Counted from the stretch's first letter, positions 1-11,500 are shown. The stretch: 64,000 bases of DNA from Meghimatium bilineatum (GCA_034231615.1 CM067314.1:10941890-11005889); one strand, 5' to 3'. A program made the numbers and translations. Notes: a model not told the origin generated them from the sequence alone.

Positions 1-183
1 ACCAGTTTGTGTAAGTATGGGAACCAGCTATCTCATACGGATGGTTTACTATTAGCGATATAGTTATAGAAGTGCACCGGAAGTGGTAAAACAATGAACA
101 AATTAGTTACATCTGGCGAAAGCTTATGTGTCTGGCCATAGGCCAAAATAAAATGGAAACATGGCACATTACCATTCTCTGGG
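1..183 (+). repeat. R1 dispersed repeat, long form
   Basis: Matches 21370-21560 over its length (shared GGAACCAG, AGTGGTAAAAC, GTGTCTGGCCAT, TTCTCTGG blocks). R1 is a SINE-like family defined here by its recurrence; its sense strand ends in GTTTGAGAACGAA plus GAA triplets. The copy runs into the 38 bp array and may start outside the window. Confidence 0.7.
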
Positions 184-411
184 GAACATCCTGCTACAAG
201 TGAGATCTGATGAGTGTTTGAGAACATCCTGCTACAAGAGAGATCCGGTGGGTGTTTGAGAACATCCTGCTACAAGAGAGATCCGGTGGGTGTTTGAGAA
301 CATCCTGCTACAAGAGAGATCCGGTGGGTGTTTGAGAACATCCTGCTACAAGAGAGATCCGGTGGGTGTTTGAGAACATCCTGCTACAAGAAAGATCCAG
401 TGGGTGTTTGA
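184..411 (+). repeat. Minisatellite, 38 bp x 6
   Basis: Six tandem units begin GAACATCCTGCTACAAG at 184, 222, 260, 298, 336 and 374. The unit is the 3' end module of R1 (CATCCTGCTACAAGAGAGAT...GTTTGAGAAC), so this is an internal expansion of a dispersed repeat. Confidence 0.95.
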
Positions 412-477
412 GAACAAACGCAAAAAATAAAGGAGGCATCACTTTGTTTTATTTAATAAACATGAAATCCAAGGAGC

Positions 478-706
478 TGGAATAGGAGCAATGAATAGCA
501 ACACCGTTTACCGTCCATGCATGTCATGGGAGGTGACTTATAATGTGGAGCTGTCCCATCCCATATAAGGTTGAAGTGACCCAGAAGCCATACAATAGTC
601 GGATGTGTCAGGCCAAAATGTGCGGATAGCACAGCAATGCTGTAAACCACGATAATGCATTATGTTTTCTGGACCATGTTCTGCTAATTTGCAGGAGTTT
701 GAGAAC
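478..706 (+). repeat. R1 repeat, near full length (tail form B)
   Basis: Carries the B-form body: AGCAACACCGTTTACC, CATGCATGTCATGGGAGG, GACCCAGAAGCCAT, GATGTGTCAGGCCAAAA, GCTGTAAACCA, and the end TTTGCAGGAGTTTGAGAAC. The same order is seen at 54605-54868. Confidence 0.85.
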
Positions 707-844
707 ACAGACAGAATGAAACCCAGAACAATTAAAACTTAAAAATAACGTTCAAATGTCCAGGAAGCTATCTATGGTATGGACAGATGTCATTCACACA
801 AGTACTATTGGTAGAGATGAGAATCTTTGATGTCTTCTTCTTGT

Positions 845-1832
845 GTTTAGTTCCAGTTTCCACTGATGTCATCTTCTCGTGTTTAGTTCCAGTTTCCACT
901 GATGTCATCTTCTCCTGCTTAGTTCCAGTTTCCACTGATGTCATCTTCTTGTGTTTAGTTCCAGTTTCCACTGATGTCTTCTTCTCGTGTTTAGTTCCAG
1001 TTTCCACTGATGTCATCTTCTCCTGCTTAGTTCCAGTTTCCACTGATGTCTTCTTCTCGTGTTTAGTTCCAGTTTCCACTGATGTCATCTTCTCCTGCTT
1101 AGTTCCAGTTTCCACTGATGTCATCTTCTCGTGTTTAGTTCCAGTTTCCACTGATGTCATCTTCTTGTGTTTAGTTCCAGTTTCCACTGATGTCATCTTC
1201 TTGTGTTTAGTTCCAGTTTCCACTGATGTCATCTTCTTGTGTTTAGTTCCAGTTTCCACTGATGTCATCTTCTTGTGTTTAGTTCCAGTTTCCACTGATG
1301 TCATCTTCTCCTGCTTAGTTCCAGTTTCCACTGATGTCATCTTCTTGTTTAGTTCCAGTTTCCACTGATGTCATCTTCTTGTGTTTAGTTCCAGTTTCCA
1401 CTGATGTCATCTTCTTGTGTTTAGTTCCAGTTTCCACTGATGTCATCTTCTCCTGCTTAGTTCCAGTTTCCACTGATGTCATCTTCTCGTGTTTAGTTCC
1501 AGTTTCCACTGATGTCATCTTCTTGTGTTTAGTTCCAGTTTCCACTGATGTCATCTTCTCCTGCTTAGTTCCAGTTTCCACTGATGTCATCTTCTTGTGT
1601 TTAGTTCCAGTTTCCACTGATGTCATCTTCTTGTGTTTAGTTCCAGTTTCCACTGATGTCATCTTCTTGTGTTTAGTTCCAGTTTCCACTGATGTCATCT
1701 TCTTGTGTTTAGTTCCAGTTTCCACTGATGTCATCTTCTCGTGCTTAGTTCCAGTTTCCACTGATGTCATCTTCTCGTGCTTAGTTCCAGTTTCCACTGA
1801 TGTCTTCTTCTCCTGCTTAGTTCCAGTTTCCA
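845..1832. repeat. Minisatellite, 36 bp x 28
   Basis: The unit starts TTAGTTCCAGTTTCCACTGA, with ttag at 847 and every 36 bases until 1817. One unit near 1345 lacks 2 bp, which fits the 970-base span (27 x 36 - 2). Units differ at a few sites (TTGTG / TCGTG / TCCTGC; GTCATC / GTCTTC). Because 36 is divisible by 3, both strands show long artefactual ORFs, such as TSVETGTKHKKM repeats. Confidence 0.98.
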
Positions 1833-2134
1833 CAAAGCAAACCTAAAATAGTTATACGGTTAATTAAAAAAACACAATTTTTTTGGAGTTTCTTTTATAA
1901 AAGATATTCGCTGATTGGACATCATTCACACTCGAAGAAGGTCATCAATTTCTTGTGGTTACCAGAGTTTTTTCTCACCTCATTATGAAAGAGGTCAAAG
2001 TCAAAACAATGTTTGTGACAATCACATGTGACAGGTTCATGAGAATTCCATGAAACTTACTGAACACAAATCTCTCTGACCATATTATTGAAGGCCTATA
2101 AAAGATTTACGGTCCTCGAATAAATTCAGTTGAA

Positions 2135-2560
2135 AATTCAATGCCCAAGTATGGCTCATCTCACTACAGAACAATGATACATCATCATTGGATGCTTATA
2201 GGCTGGACAATCACAGTCTAGTGGCCAAACAATTTAATATGGTTAGAAGCACCATTAGTCGTCTTTGGATGTGATTTCAACAAACTGGCTCAATGGCAGA
2301 CCAACCGCACAGTGGAAGACCCAGAGTTACAACTCCTGCCGAAGACCGCTTCATACGGCCGCACCACCTCAGGAATCAATTTGCACATGCGTCCTCCACA
2401 GTCTAGTCAATGCCAGCAGCTCGTCAAATTTCGGATCAAATGGTCAGGAAACTGGCTGCACAGCACAGGTATTTGGGCTAGAAGACCTTACATTGATCCT
2501 GTTCTTACAGACCGGCATCATTAATGAACGGTAATGACTGGAGACAGATTTGGTTTAGTT
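2135..2560 (+). pseudogene. Tc1/mariner-type transposase, N-terminal remnant
   Basis: Translation across frames reads MAHLTTEQ, then AGQS and STISRLWMRFQQTGSMADQP followed by RSGRPR. This is the paired helix-turn-helix and GRPR hook typical of Tc1-like transposases. Later pieces (ARRPYIDPVLTDRHH) fit the start of the catalytic region. Frameshifts and stops interrupt it, and the DD[E/D] domain is missing. A dead fragment. Confidence 0.8.
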
Positions 2561-2685
2561 TAAGTCAAGTTTCTGCATGCCAAGGTAGAAACAATCATTT
2601 TGTAAAATATAATTTTGGTACACATTTGAAATAATGTTGCATTTATTTTCTGAGCTGTATATATACTTCCACTGCATATCTCTCG

Positions 2686-2805
2686 AAGCAGGACTAAAGT
2701 CTTACTAGATTTCTAACAGGATTCTCTTAGCAGAGAATGGAAATGCGCTGTCTGCGTTTTATTTGTGCCAATGACCAGACACATTCGTCCTGTACAGAGA
2801 ATAGT
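2686..2805 (-). repeat. R1 fragment (tail form A)
   Basis: Plus strand reads TACTAGATTTCTAACAGGAT, GAGAATGGAAATGCG and TTTTATTTGTGCCAATG, the A-form body seen again at 3890-4060, 26970-27115 and 60300-60380. Confidence 0.75.
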
Positions 2806-3595
2806 TTTATACAAAAATAATAGTCTTATTTTAATCCAGATTATGGTCTACAGCTGAGTTCAATAAACGATAACAACTATGCTAATGTAATATTGTTACT
2901 GTTAACTAATATAACTAAAAAAATAGGAAAACTAATGTGAAAGAAATACAAAACAAAGGGACAAGGATTTTTTCTACATTACAGTCCAGTAGGGACCTTT
3001 ATCAAGAAACAAATACAAACCAGAAATAAACACACAAAATTGTTAAATTATCATTGTAAAGAGATGGTCTCACTACTTCAACTCCCTACATTAGAAAAGA
3101 GAAAAATGATGTATCCATGTTTAGTTACGGCAACATTGGTGTGTGCATGAACTTACACAATATCTACTGACAGTTTGATTATTTATACTGTTCAATAAAT
3201 ATTTCTGTTTCAGGCCTAACCATGATGAGATCCTGTTTGGTAAAGATACAGGGATTCCAATGGATGTCACATGACAGGATCCAATCATATTGATTTCATT
3301 GTATTGCTATTGTCTTGTCTGCTAATAACGGTGATATATTGAAAGCAGAAACTGCCTCATTGGTCACCGCATATATTATGAAACTGCTGTCATTACATGT
3401 TCTTGTGTCAGATAACATAGATAGACCTGACAGTTGTACTGTCGGATTATGTTGATCCAAGTCACTGGTGGACAAAATCCATCCAGGCAAGTCAATATTA
3501 TTGACCATCCAGGATGATTTATACTTACTGTATTCAATGATCCCTCAGCTGACAAAAAATATCAATGAGGTATGACCGCAGCTTATCACCAGCAT
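2806..3595. other. No recognisable feature
   Basis: AT-rich unique-looking sequence. I see no coding pattern and no match to the other repeats in the window. Confidence 0.5.
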
Positions 3596-3599
3596 ACAC

Positions 3600-3660
3600 C
3601 GGACAAATCCATATGTACTCTGATCTGTTTCAATAAATCCATTAGCATTTAGTGGCTGGG
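3600..3660 (-). pseudogene. Fragment of a TE protein with W-x-C-P motif
   Basis: Minus-strand translation NRSEYIWICPVYAGDK resembles LLKWRSEHLWTCPVCEE at 6262-6352 and [12 protein letters not shown] at 55919-56080. Very short and decayed; its meaning rests on the two longer copies. Confidence 0.4.
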
Positions 3661-3889
3661 ATTATTGTCAGAATCAATGACAAGAAAGATTACCTTTACA
3701 TTAGTGCAAGGACGTAAGGGTAATGATCTAGTCGATACACTGGCAAGCATAGCCACAGTGTCAATAAATCTCCTGTCATTATATAGACTAAGCAGAGTTG
3801 AGAATGTGATTGCTTCCTCCTGTAATCAATACTGAATATTTCAGGAAGTGATTGTGCTGAATTTAAAGTTGCACATATCTCCATTTCTC

Positions 3890-4060
3890 TTTGTTCTTCT
3901 TCAGCATTCATTCTCAAATTCCCACTGGATCTCTCTTGTAACAGGACAATTGTCATACAAGATTTCCAGTTGGATGTAGTCCAGAGAATGGAAATGCGTC
4001 GTGTTGCCGTTTTATTTGCGCCAATGGCCCAACCCGTCTTTGGCGGGTCTCTTTGTTCAA
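3890..4060 (-). repeat. R1 copy (tail form A)
   Basis: Plus strand runs TTCATTCTCAAATTCCCACT, GGATCTCTCTTGTAACAGG, TAGTCCAGAGAATGGAAATG, then TGCCGTTTTATTTGCGCCAA. It contains the R1 end module and the A body. Confidence 0.85.
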
Positions 4061-4116
4061 ATAAATTATTAATCAGGGTTATACTATATTATATGCAGAA
4101 GAGCTCCATGCATAAA

Positions 4117-4330
4117 TCTTAACACTTTGTTGACCAGCAGTCCAGAGCATACTTATCTCCCATTATCAAGAATGTCTGCCAATTGGTTTTGACATCGACA
4201 TCTATAAACATCTGTATAAAATCGAACTCACATGAGAAAGCCTTGAAATTTTCTCTATGTCATAATGTGTGCATTTTATGAATGAATTTGAACGCCCCAG
4301 AGACAATTTAACGACTTGGCATGTTTGACT
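4117..4330 (-). mobile_element. TTAA MITE (family M1), partial
   Basis: Starts TTAACACTTTGTTGACCAGC and continues with TCCAGAGCATACTTATCTCC, the reverse of the right end of the complete copy at 51737-52252. The other terminus is missing. Confidence 0.75.
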
Positions 4331-4619
4331 GTTTATAGCGCGTACCTACTCTTGGCTTTCCCTTCAGGCCCTGCTGACATAGGCAATTGCTGGCACATAT
4401 AGGTACCCGCTGCTTTAATTTTTGTTGCGTAGATTTCATGTTTTTTTCTCAATACTAGTTAATGGGTCACCTGACATACACTAACCTATGCTCTGGATGC
4501 CCATGGGACCATAGTAAAATATAAGGTAAATACTAAAGTCACTCAGCAAACATCTGTTAGAAGATAATGGAAATATTACACTGAGACTAGAATCATTTGA
4601 AATCAGAAGAGGCACATGC

Positions 4620-4800
4620 AAGAACAGATAATATAGTGTAGGCAGCAGGGATAAACTTGCAAGAACAGATAATATAGTGTAGGCAGCAGGGATAAACTTG
4701 CAAGAACAGATAATATAGTGTAGACAGCAGGAATAAACTTGCAAGAACAGATAATATAGTGTAGGCAGCAGGGATAACCTGCAAAAACATAATATAGTGT
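4620..4800. repeat. Minisatellite, 41 bp x 4
   Basis: Units start AGAACAGATAATATAGTGTA at 4621, 4662, 4703 and 4744, plus a partial one. 41 bp is not divisible by three, so minus-strand ORFs here (LYYLFLQVY repeats) cycle through frames and are artefacts. Confidence 0.95.
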
Positions 4801-4829
4801 AGTATATGCAGAAAAACATTGGAACACCA

Positions 4830-5800
4830 TGATTATGCTTAGGGGGAACTGATCATTTATGCAGGAACCACCATTTCAATTTTGTAATAGTACAACATTC
4901 CCATGTTCTTGTATACATTTTCTTTCAATTTTTTTAAAAAACAAATGCATTATTTCTCATAATATGATGCTGTTTTCTTTTTGCAAATTCCAGTGATGAA
5001 AACTTTTTCTTTTCAATTTTTATAATTCCATATTTTTTAAAAATTTCTGTACAAGCGAATTTTAATAGCTTTTCTTATGGTCACAATTTTGTTTTTATAA
5101 TTTAAAAAAAAAGGATGTTTACATAATTTTTCTATCAATTGGATTCAGTTGGCTTTGTCATTTATATAGTATGGTTTGGATATGTAAACTGACATGATTC
5201 TCTCTCAGAAATGATCCTACAGAAAATAGTTGAAAATGGAAAGAGCTGAAGACAGAAAATTATGGATAGACACACAAAAATGTCATAATTTTTCTATTCT
5301 TGTCTGATTGATTGTTGATCAGGAACCAAGCGTCACTGCATAATGGGCATTCCCATAAATGTTCTGCTTGCCACTTCATCGCCTTCTAAAAGTATTCTAT
5401 TCTTATCTTCACTGGATGACTCATGTTTTGTTCATACATCTGACCCTGAAGGTTTATTGATGCTTCTAAAAGTAATGAGCTGAAATTTGATTTAGTTGGC
5501 ATGGTAATTTATGTTGTATAGTTATGCCATTTTCTGCGAGGTGCAAAGAATACCAGCATGACCTGTCACGCATGTCATAAAAAATGATTGAGGTTTGAGG
5601 TTGTGTTGAATGTCTCATCACATTTGTCCAAAAACCATGCTGAAGTCGAATGTGTTAGATCTAAAGGTGAATAAATATCAGCTGTAAGCCACAACACATT
5701 CATTTTCTCTAGACTACATGCTAGTGAGAAGAAGGAGAATCTACACAAGAAAAATTGTGCTGTTAGAAAAGAGCAGAAATTAAATTCATTTGCCATGAAT
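4830..5800. other. AT-rich stretch without recognisable feature
   Basis: Long T- and A-rich runs. No protein similarity recognised on either strand and no tandem structure. Confidence 0.5.
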
Positions 5801-5804
5801 TCTT

Positions 5805-6062
5805 CCAAGTTCATTCTGAAACTCCTACAACTTAGCAGGATCTAATCCGAGGAATGGTTTCATGGTTTACAGCTTTGCTGCGACACCTGCGCCTTTTGGC
5901 CTACACATCCGGCCTCAGCATGGCTTCTGGGTCACTTTGACCCTATATGGGGTGGGATAGCCATCTTCACAATCTTCTTAGTCGCCTCTTATGACATGCA
6001 TACATGGTATACGTGTTGCTATTCTTTGTTCCCCTTTCGGGCTCCTGCAACACGCAGGCACC
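5805..6062 (-). repeat. R1 copy, near full length (form B)
   Basis: Plus strand: CTACAACTTAGCAGGAT, TGGTTTACAGCTTTGCTGCG, CTTCTGGGTCACTTTGACCC, then GTTGCTATTCTTTGTTCCCC. It contains the complete B-form body in reverse orientation. Confidence 0.85.
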
Positions 6063-6261
6063 ATTGTCAATTATATTATTGTACAGAAGAGTTTGGCACA
6101 CTACGCCTGCCTCTACCAAACAAAAGAAAGGTGATTCATAAAGCCCTTCGGGTCCACAATTATAGTTACCTCCTTTGCCGTTAATAGTCTCTTGTGCATT
6201 ACAGTTGGATGTGTCTTTTTCCAATCTTTTTTTATTTGGGTATTAGGTCTATTTATTATTC

Positions 6262-6352
6262 TCTTCGCACACCGGACACGTCCATAGGTGTTCCGATCTC
6301 CACTTCAGTAAATCTCTCAGGGTATAATGGCTGATGTTTCCGGTTCTATGTT
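6262..6352 (-). pseudogene. TE protein fragment, TLRDLLKWRSEHLWTCPVCEE
   Basis: The minus strand reads HRTGNISHYTLRDLLKW followed by RSEHLWTCPVCEENNK and a stop. CPxC looks like half of a metal-binding knuckle. Two other fragments in the window share it (3600-3660, 55919-56080), so it is the end of a dispersed coding element. I cannot name the family. Confidence 0.55.
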
Positions 6353-7068
6353 GGTTCACTGTTATTTTTGAAATCTTTGTTGGGGGGTTCTCTGCGGGCC
6401 ATGCCCATCCTCACTCCCAATTCTCGCATTCTCAATACTGACTCATGCTCATTTATCTCAAAGTCCTCTGATCGTGAGGACTCACAAATTGCAATGGTTA
6501 TATCTGCTCAGTCCATAGGCTGACCGTCTGTTGTGGTGACGAGATTAGTTTTCATATTGATGCCCACATTTTAGCTCTAATGACTCTGCCAATTCCCTAC
6601 ATTGCCCAGGGCAGAACATGTTATATTGGGCAGAAACCAGAACTCTCCAGTCAAGCGATGTGATGCTACTGTGTGTAATTCTTGTATGTTGTGGAGACCC
6701 ATAGATACCCTATGGCATTTCTATAGATATTTGTTAACCATCAATATTTATATTGATGGTTGTTCGGGGGTGTCTTTTGGTCTTCCTATTTTTATTTTAC
6801 AATGTGGTACCCATTTGAATGCTTGTAGTGGCAGTTTTCATTCATTCTAAGTACATGTCTAAGTTCATCGTATTCTTGTTGTAGAAACATATTTACTGTT
6901 TGGTGTCTCCTTCTTACTTGCATGTTTTAATTGAATTCTTCCCAACCAATAGTTAAGTACAAAAATATAGAATAAATATAATTGGGGATTATGAAGTGTT
7001 GTTATATAGGGAAAGTTGTTATAAAAGGATGCGCTATAGAGATTTCACTGTATAATTTTGTGCATGTG
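6353..7068. other. No recognisable feature
   Basis: No repeat match or coding pattern recognised apart from a short R1-like scrap at 7069-7110 (GTGGTTTACAGCTTCGCTGC). Confidence 0.45.
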
Positions 7069-7242
7069 TTGTGGTTTACAGCTTCGCTGCTCTATCTGCG
7101 CTTTTTGGCACTGTAGTGTTGCATTAAGTGTCAATTTGAACTTTGTGATGTGGTAGTCCAATACCCAACCTACCTCAGTCATCTCTTACAACTTAATTAC
7201 CAGTAACATGTTACAGACCAATTTCGACTAAACTAAGTGTTG

Positions 7243-7500
7243 AGACTTTGCTGACCAACAATCCAGAGTGTACTTATCCGCTATTACTGAGGATGGGCGC
7301 ACATTTTTTAGACAGACATCATCATTTTTTTAAAATCTGTATAAAATTAAGAGTCTTGAAACTTTCTATGTTTAGTAATGAATGTTTTCACTTTCTGAAT
7401 AAATTTGACAAGTCCCATAGTTAGTTAAAGTGAAAAATCCTACTATTAAAATGCTAGGCTTAGATTTACATTACTTTCTATAGATGATACAATCTCACCT
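7243..7500 (-). mobile_element. TTAA MITE M1, truncated copy
   Basis: Begins CTTTGCTGACCAACAATCCA, then GTACTTATCCGCTATTACTG, TTTCTGAATAAATTTGACA and AGGCTTAGATTTACATTACT, in the order of M1 read in reverse. It abuts the complete copy that follows. Confidence 0.75.
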
Positions 7501-7525
7501 TTGAAAACTCTGATGTAACCATGTA

Positions 7526-8030
7526 TAACACTTTACTGATCAATGTCAACACTCATCGAGTTTCTGTTATAGAACCCAGGTGACCACTTTTGACGATCGG
7601 CAAAGCTGCTATGATAGATCAGAAATACAGCAATACCTTTGGCGATAATGTCACTGAAAATAGCATTTCTGGGAAAGTACGTTGTTTAAAAATGGTGGCA
7701 CATGTGGAATACCGATAAAGACATAGATGAGTTATTATCTTGAGAAATACCAGAGATTTTGAAGGTATTTTTTTTTGTATGATATATGAGAGTAATGTAA
7801 ATCTAGGCCTAACATTATAAGTAGCATTTTGTACTTGACATAATTCTAGGGCTTTCAAATTCATTCAGAAGTTGCAAATAGTCGTTACAAAACATAGAAA
7901 GGCTGACTCACGATAGATCGATTTTTATATGGATATTTAAAGACTGATGTCCAGTGTGTTAAATTTTGCATGCTCCTTCAGTAATGGCAGATAAGTACGG
8001 TCTGGGTTGCTGGTCAGTAAAGTGTTTAGA
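7526..8030 (+). mobile_element. TTAA MITE M1, full-length copy
   Basis: Termini TAACACTTTACTGATCAA and TTGCTGGTCAGTAAAGTGTT are inverted. Inner blocks GATAGATCAGAAAT, CATAGATGAGTTATTATC, AAATCTAGGCCTAACATT and AATGGCAGATAAGTACG match 51737-52252 base for base in many stretches. No transposase; about 505 bp. Confidence 0.85.
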
Positions 8031-8089
8031 TGTCGTGCCCCTACATTTTATCACGGGCGCTGCCATTTTGAAACAACGTACTTTCCCGT

Positions 8090-8195
8090 GCAAGATATTT
8101 TTACTAACAGTATCGCAATGGTTACGTATTTCTGAAGTATTATAGCTGTAGCGATGATCACTGAAATTGGTCTGTAAAGTGTCAAGAGGTCACAT
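8090..8195 (-). mobile_element. M1 MITE fragment
   Basis: GTTACGTATTTCTGAAGTAT, then GATGATCACTGAAATTGGTC and TGTAAAGTGTC parallel the end of the copy at 26527-26978. Confidence 0.5.
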
Positions 8196-8414
8196 TATTT
8201 CTTTTCTTTACTTCCTTTATGACAGGCTATGCGCAGGTGATTCGCTGTGCTGGTAATTTTTTCCTGAACTGTTATCATGATATTAAATACATTAATATTT
8301 TATTATCTGTATAAAAATTTAGTCCAGACTGACAAAATATGTAATAACAGAAATTGGCATATATATATATAGAGCAGCCAATTCAGGATATAAAGTAAAA
8401 GTCAAGTTAACCCA

Positions 8415-8662
8415 TATCATTTAACTGCCATAGGGTTGTGAGATGTTAGCAATCTCATGTTTTATTGGATCTGCTATACGAGGGTGGTAACCATCTCCTC
8501 TCCCTCGCAGTCTTTACTTCCCAGACTGATCCGGTACCTAATTACATCAGGGTCGACCCTAGAGCCGTTGCAGTCTAAAACAAATTTTCACCCCACCTGG
8601 AGAGTGAACCCAGGACCACTCATATGAGAAGCCAGTGGTCTAACCACTGCGCTACGTGGTTT
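8415..8662 (-). mobile_element. tRNA-derived SINE (family S1)
   Basis: The minus strand starts CCACGTAGCGCAGTGGTTAG (A-box-like) and has TGGTCCTGGGTTCACTCTCC (B-box-like), spaced as in a tRNA. A body with AAGTAAAGACTGCGAGGGAG and AGGAGATGGTTACC follows, then a tail with CTATGGCAGTTAAATGATAT. A second copy with the same body is at 33786-34050. Confidence 0.85.
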
Positions 8663-9780
8663 ATATATAACATAAACAGTAAAGAATAAAAATTGTGGAT
8701 TTTGAAGAGCTGAATGGGAAAATTTGTTACAAGATGGAATATGTGCTACAGATTCTACTGTACCAACATTTTTGTTTAATCATATGAAAGAATATGCAAC
8801 CAATTCATCTGCCTAGGAGCATTAACTTTGGCAGCTCTAACTTGTGTCCAATTTAAAACAAATATGTGACTCATTTGTGATAGAAATCAATGAGTCCTTC
8901 TTCAATGATCCAGCAACATTTGTGACCTCCTGTTCATCATTGTCCAGGGGATTCTATGCCAGAATTTAACTCCTTCGGTTATCTTCGCACACACCAAAGA
9001 TATGCAACAATTCTAAAACTTATCACCCTCGATGGATGGCTATTATTATTATCTAATGGTTGCATGTGTGTGTGTGTGTGTGTTTACTTTGCTCATTATT
9101 TGTGTTCCATTTCTCTAGCCATCCAAAGAGATGGTGTGATGATGAATGGATTCATGTTAATGTGGGAACATTTGGTAATTGGATTCATTTGATTTTATGT
9201 GATATCTTTTTAAAAAATGACACTGGTCTCTCTAGTTGTAATTTGGGTTGGCAATCTGTTTATATGCATCTGTCCTAATGTTCCCTGTAGCAAATTTGTT
9301 CTGCCATTTTGTCTTTATTTACTGTTTTTATGCTCAATTATATCACCAGAAGAGACCGACGGAGAAGACCACCTGATGTCAAGACTACATAGAGAGACAG
9401 AAAATCAGGTGGTTTGGACTCTTAACACTTTAACCAGATCCCCCTTAAAGTTGAAGCACATCGTTTCTGCTAGTAGACAACTGCAATCACTATGGTCGCT
9501 TTTTTTTACTTGTTTCTTTGTGATCAATATTACAGTTTTAGTTTGCGCTGGGTTAATACCTGACCGTGACCTTTGCGTAGGTCACAGCACGCTTTCTGTG
9601 TGTATAGTTACATTGTGGAAATATTATGTACTGATTTTTGATGAATTTCTCAAAATTTGCAGACTTCTGACCCCAAAAAAATGTTTGCATTGGAGATTGT
9701 TCATATGTACACCGATGATGACAGTTGTAGTTACAATGGAAATATGCAAGATGTAAATTCAAGTAGGAAGCATGAGGATC
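8663..9780. other. No recognisable gene; GT microsatellite
   Basis: A GT run of about 10 units sits at 9063-9082. The remaining sequence gives ORFs of up to 179 codons (9217-9756) without any family resemblance I can see. Confidence 0.45.
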
Positions 9781-9781
9781 A

Positions 9782-10372
9782 ATTAAAATAATTCTTACAA
9801 TTGACGGGAATTGAACCATGTTCATTCTAGCAGGACTGAATCGCTTTGCAACACAAGTAAACAGATTTCAGTACTTGACCAACCACATCCCCCAAAAAAG
9901 ATGTGATCTCATCAAGACTTTCGTTCGACCTGTGTACTCAAGTCGCTGAGAATGGACCAATCGAAACAAGGACTATTACAATATCAACGAACATCCTGTA
10001 CAAGAATTTAAGTATCCTCGGGAACACAAACATATAAAATTCATATTTTTTCTATAATGGCCTAAAGGCCTTGTAAACATAAATAACATAGAGACAGAAC
10101 AATTTTGTAAACATAGGTCCTTATAGTACGAATATGAATGTTATATGTTTGTGTTCCTGAGGATACTTAAATTCTTGTACAGGATGTTCCTTGATGTTGT
10201 AATAGTCCTTGTTTTCATTGGTCCGTTCTCAGTGACAGGTCGAAAGTCTTGACGAGATCACATCTTTTTTTGGGTATGTGGTTGGTCAAGTACAGAAAAC
10301 CTGTTTACTTGTGTTGCAAAGCAATTTGGTGCTGCGAGAACTGACCTGGTTCAAGTGTAAGAATTATATGCA
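9782..10372. mobile_element. Foldback element, arms of about 250 bp
   Basis: Left arm 9785-10040 and right arm about 10115-10372 are inverted copies: CGCTTTGCAACACAAGTAAA versus TTTACTTGTGTTGCAAAGC, and CATCCTGTACAAGAATTTAA versus TTAAATTCTTGTACAGGATG. The spacer contains CATAAATAACATAGAGACAG. A single-arm relative is at 14250-14530. Non-coding. Confidence 0.85.
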
Positions 10373-10579
10373 CGATGTAGGTAATTTGAGTCCCAAATAT
10401 AATGTGGAAAGTGACAGTGTAGTTCCTTGTTAGATAGACCTAATGTTTCCAAAGAAAAGAAAAAACGTGCTAATTGTAATATCGCGAATTTCACCGGAGT
10501 GGTGAGTTTTGTAGAAAATGATGGGTCTACATAAACTTGATGAGATTGCCACATGTTATGAATACTCCAGCATCATGAG

Positions 10580-10797
10580 TTTACCAATTTGCAGCAGATC
10601 GGACAAATGTGTATGTAACACTAGGCAAAGAACAAGCAAGGAAAGAAGACACATGCTGGACACCTGTAACTGCCATTGAAATAAAATGTCTCATTTATAT
10701 TATGATGGGCCTGTGTATTCTGCTTGAGTATGGCATGTATGTACATATAACGGGTTCAGCATTTCAGGCATATAAACTGTTTGGGAAACAGATTTGA
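10580..10797 (+). pseudogene. piggyBac-type transposase fragment
   Basis: Reads RTNVYVTLGKEQARKED, then WTPVTAIEIKCLIYIMMGLC. This fits the TN-ya...W.pvt..Eik.flgl.ilMG segment near the start of the piggyBac (DDE_Tnp_1_7) catalytic region. Only about 65 codons remain. The window also has many TTAA-ended MITEs, which is the target-site habit of this superfamily. Confidence 0.55.
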
Positions 10798-11500
10798 GAA
10801 TATATCTCAATAATTTTGTCTCTTCATGACTCCACTACTCAGCACCCCCGAAGTAAAAAAGAAAAAAAAGAATTTCCTATTATGTTGAGTTTGACAGTGT
10901 ATTTTTAAAAATATGAAATTATCTTTGATATAGGTTCGTGCAAGACTTCATTTTTCTGTTGATCTGCCAAGTCTGGGTGTGATATGATGAATAGTTTGAA
11001 AGAAAATGCATTTTTAGCATTATCTCTATAATTTTAAGGAGTTGTGTCACTTATCTTAGGGATAGGGGATAGACAATAGGGAAATTTCATAATGGCGAAA
11101 GGGTTAAAACTCAATTTCATTCCCATATGGCCACAGACAGACAGTCCAACTTCCCCTCCAAAAACGCTAAGCTGCCCAAGTTGAAATTACATTAGATTGC
11201 TCAATATGATTGTTGTGTATAGTTTTTACTACAAATTGTTTTTGTCAGGCACTTGCTGTTATGGACGCATTAATACTGCAAATGAGAAGTCCCATTACCA
11301 GCTTTGTGGTTGAGAGGTGATCAGATTGCATAGGACAGCCCACATTACATTGTTTATTTTCAGCTGAAAGAAGTTGCACCTTCAAAAAGCTATTGCAACT
11401 TACTGAATGTAAATATTGTCTAGAAAATCAGTCGGCCAACACTGAATTTTTCCTATTAGGGAAGTTTTGAGTGGTAGACAGCATACCATTACTGTTGCCG
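10798..11500. other. No recognisable feature
   Basis: No coding pattern or repeat match was recognised on either strand. Confidence 0.4.

Noticed and set aside
184..411. CRISPR array (regular repeats at the window start)
   Set aside because: Units are head-to-tail without unique spacers, and the unit is part of a dispersed repeat in a eukaryotic genome.
768..1846. Long ORFs on both strands (170-193 codons) of a 12-residue repeat
   Set aside because: They exist only because the 36 bp tandem unit is divisible by three and lacks stops. Both strands are open equally and a 2 bp deletion switches frames.
8415..8662. tRNA gene
   Set aside because: A and B boxes are present, but there is a long non-tRNA body and tail shared with a second copy. 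It is a SINE.
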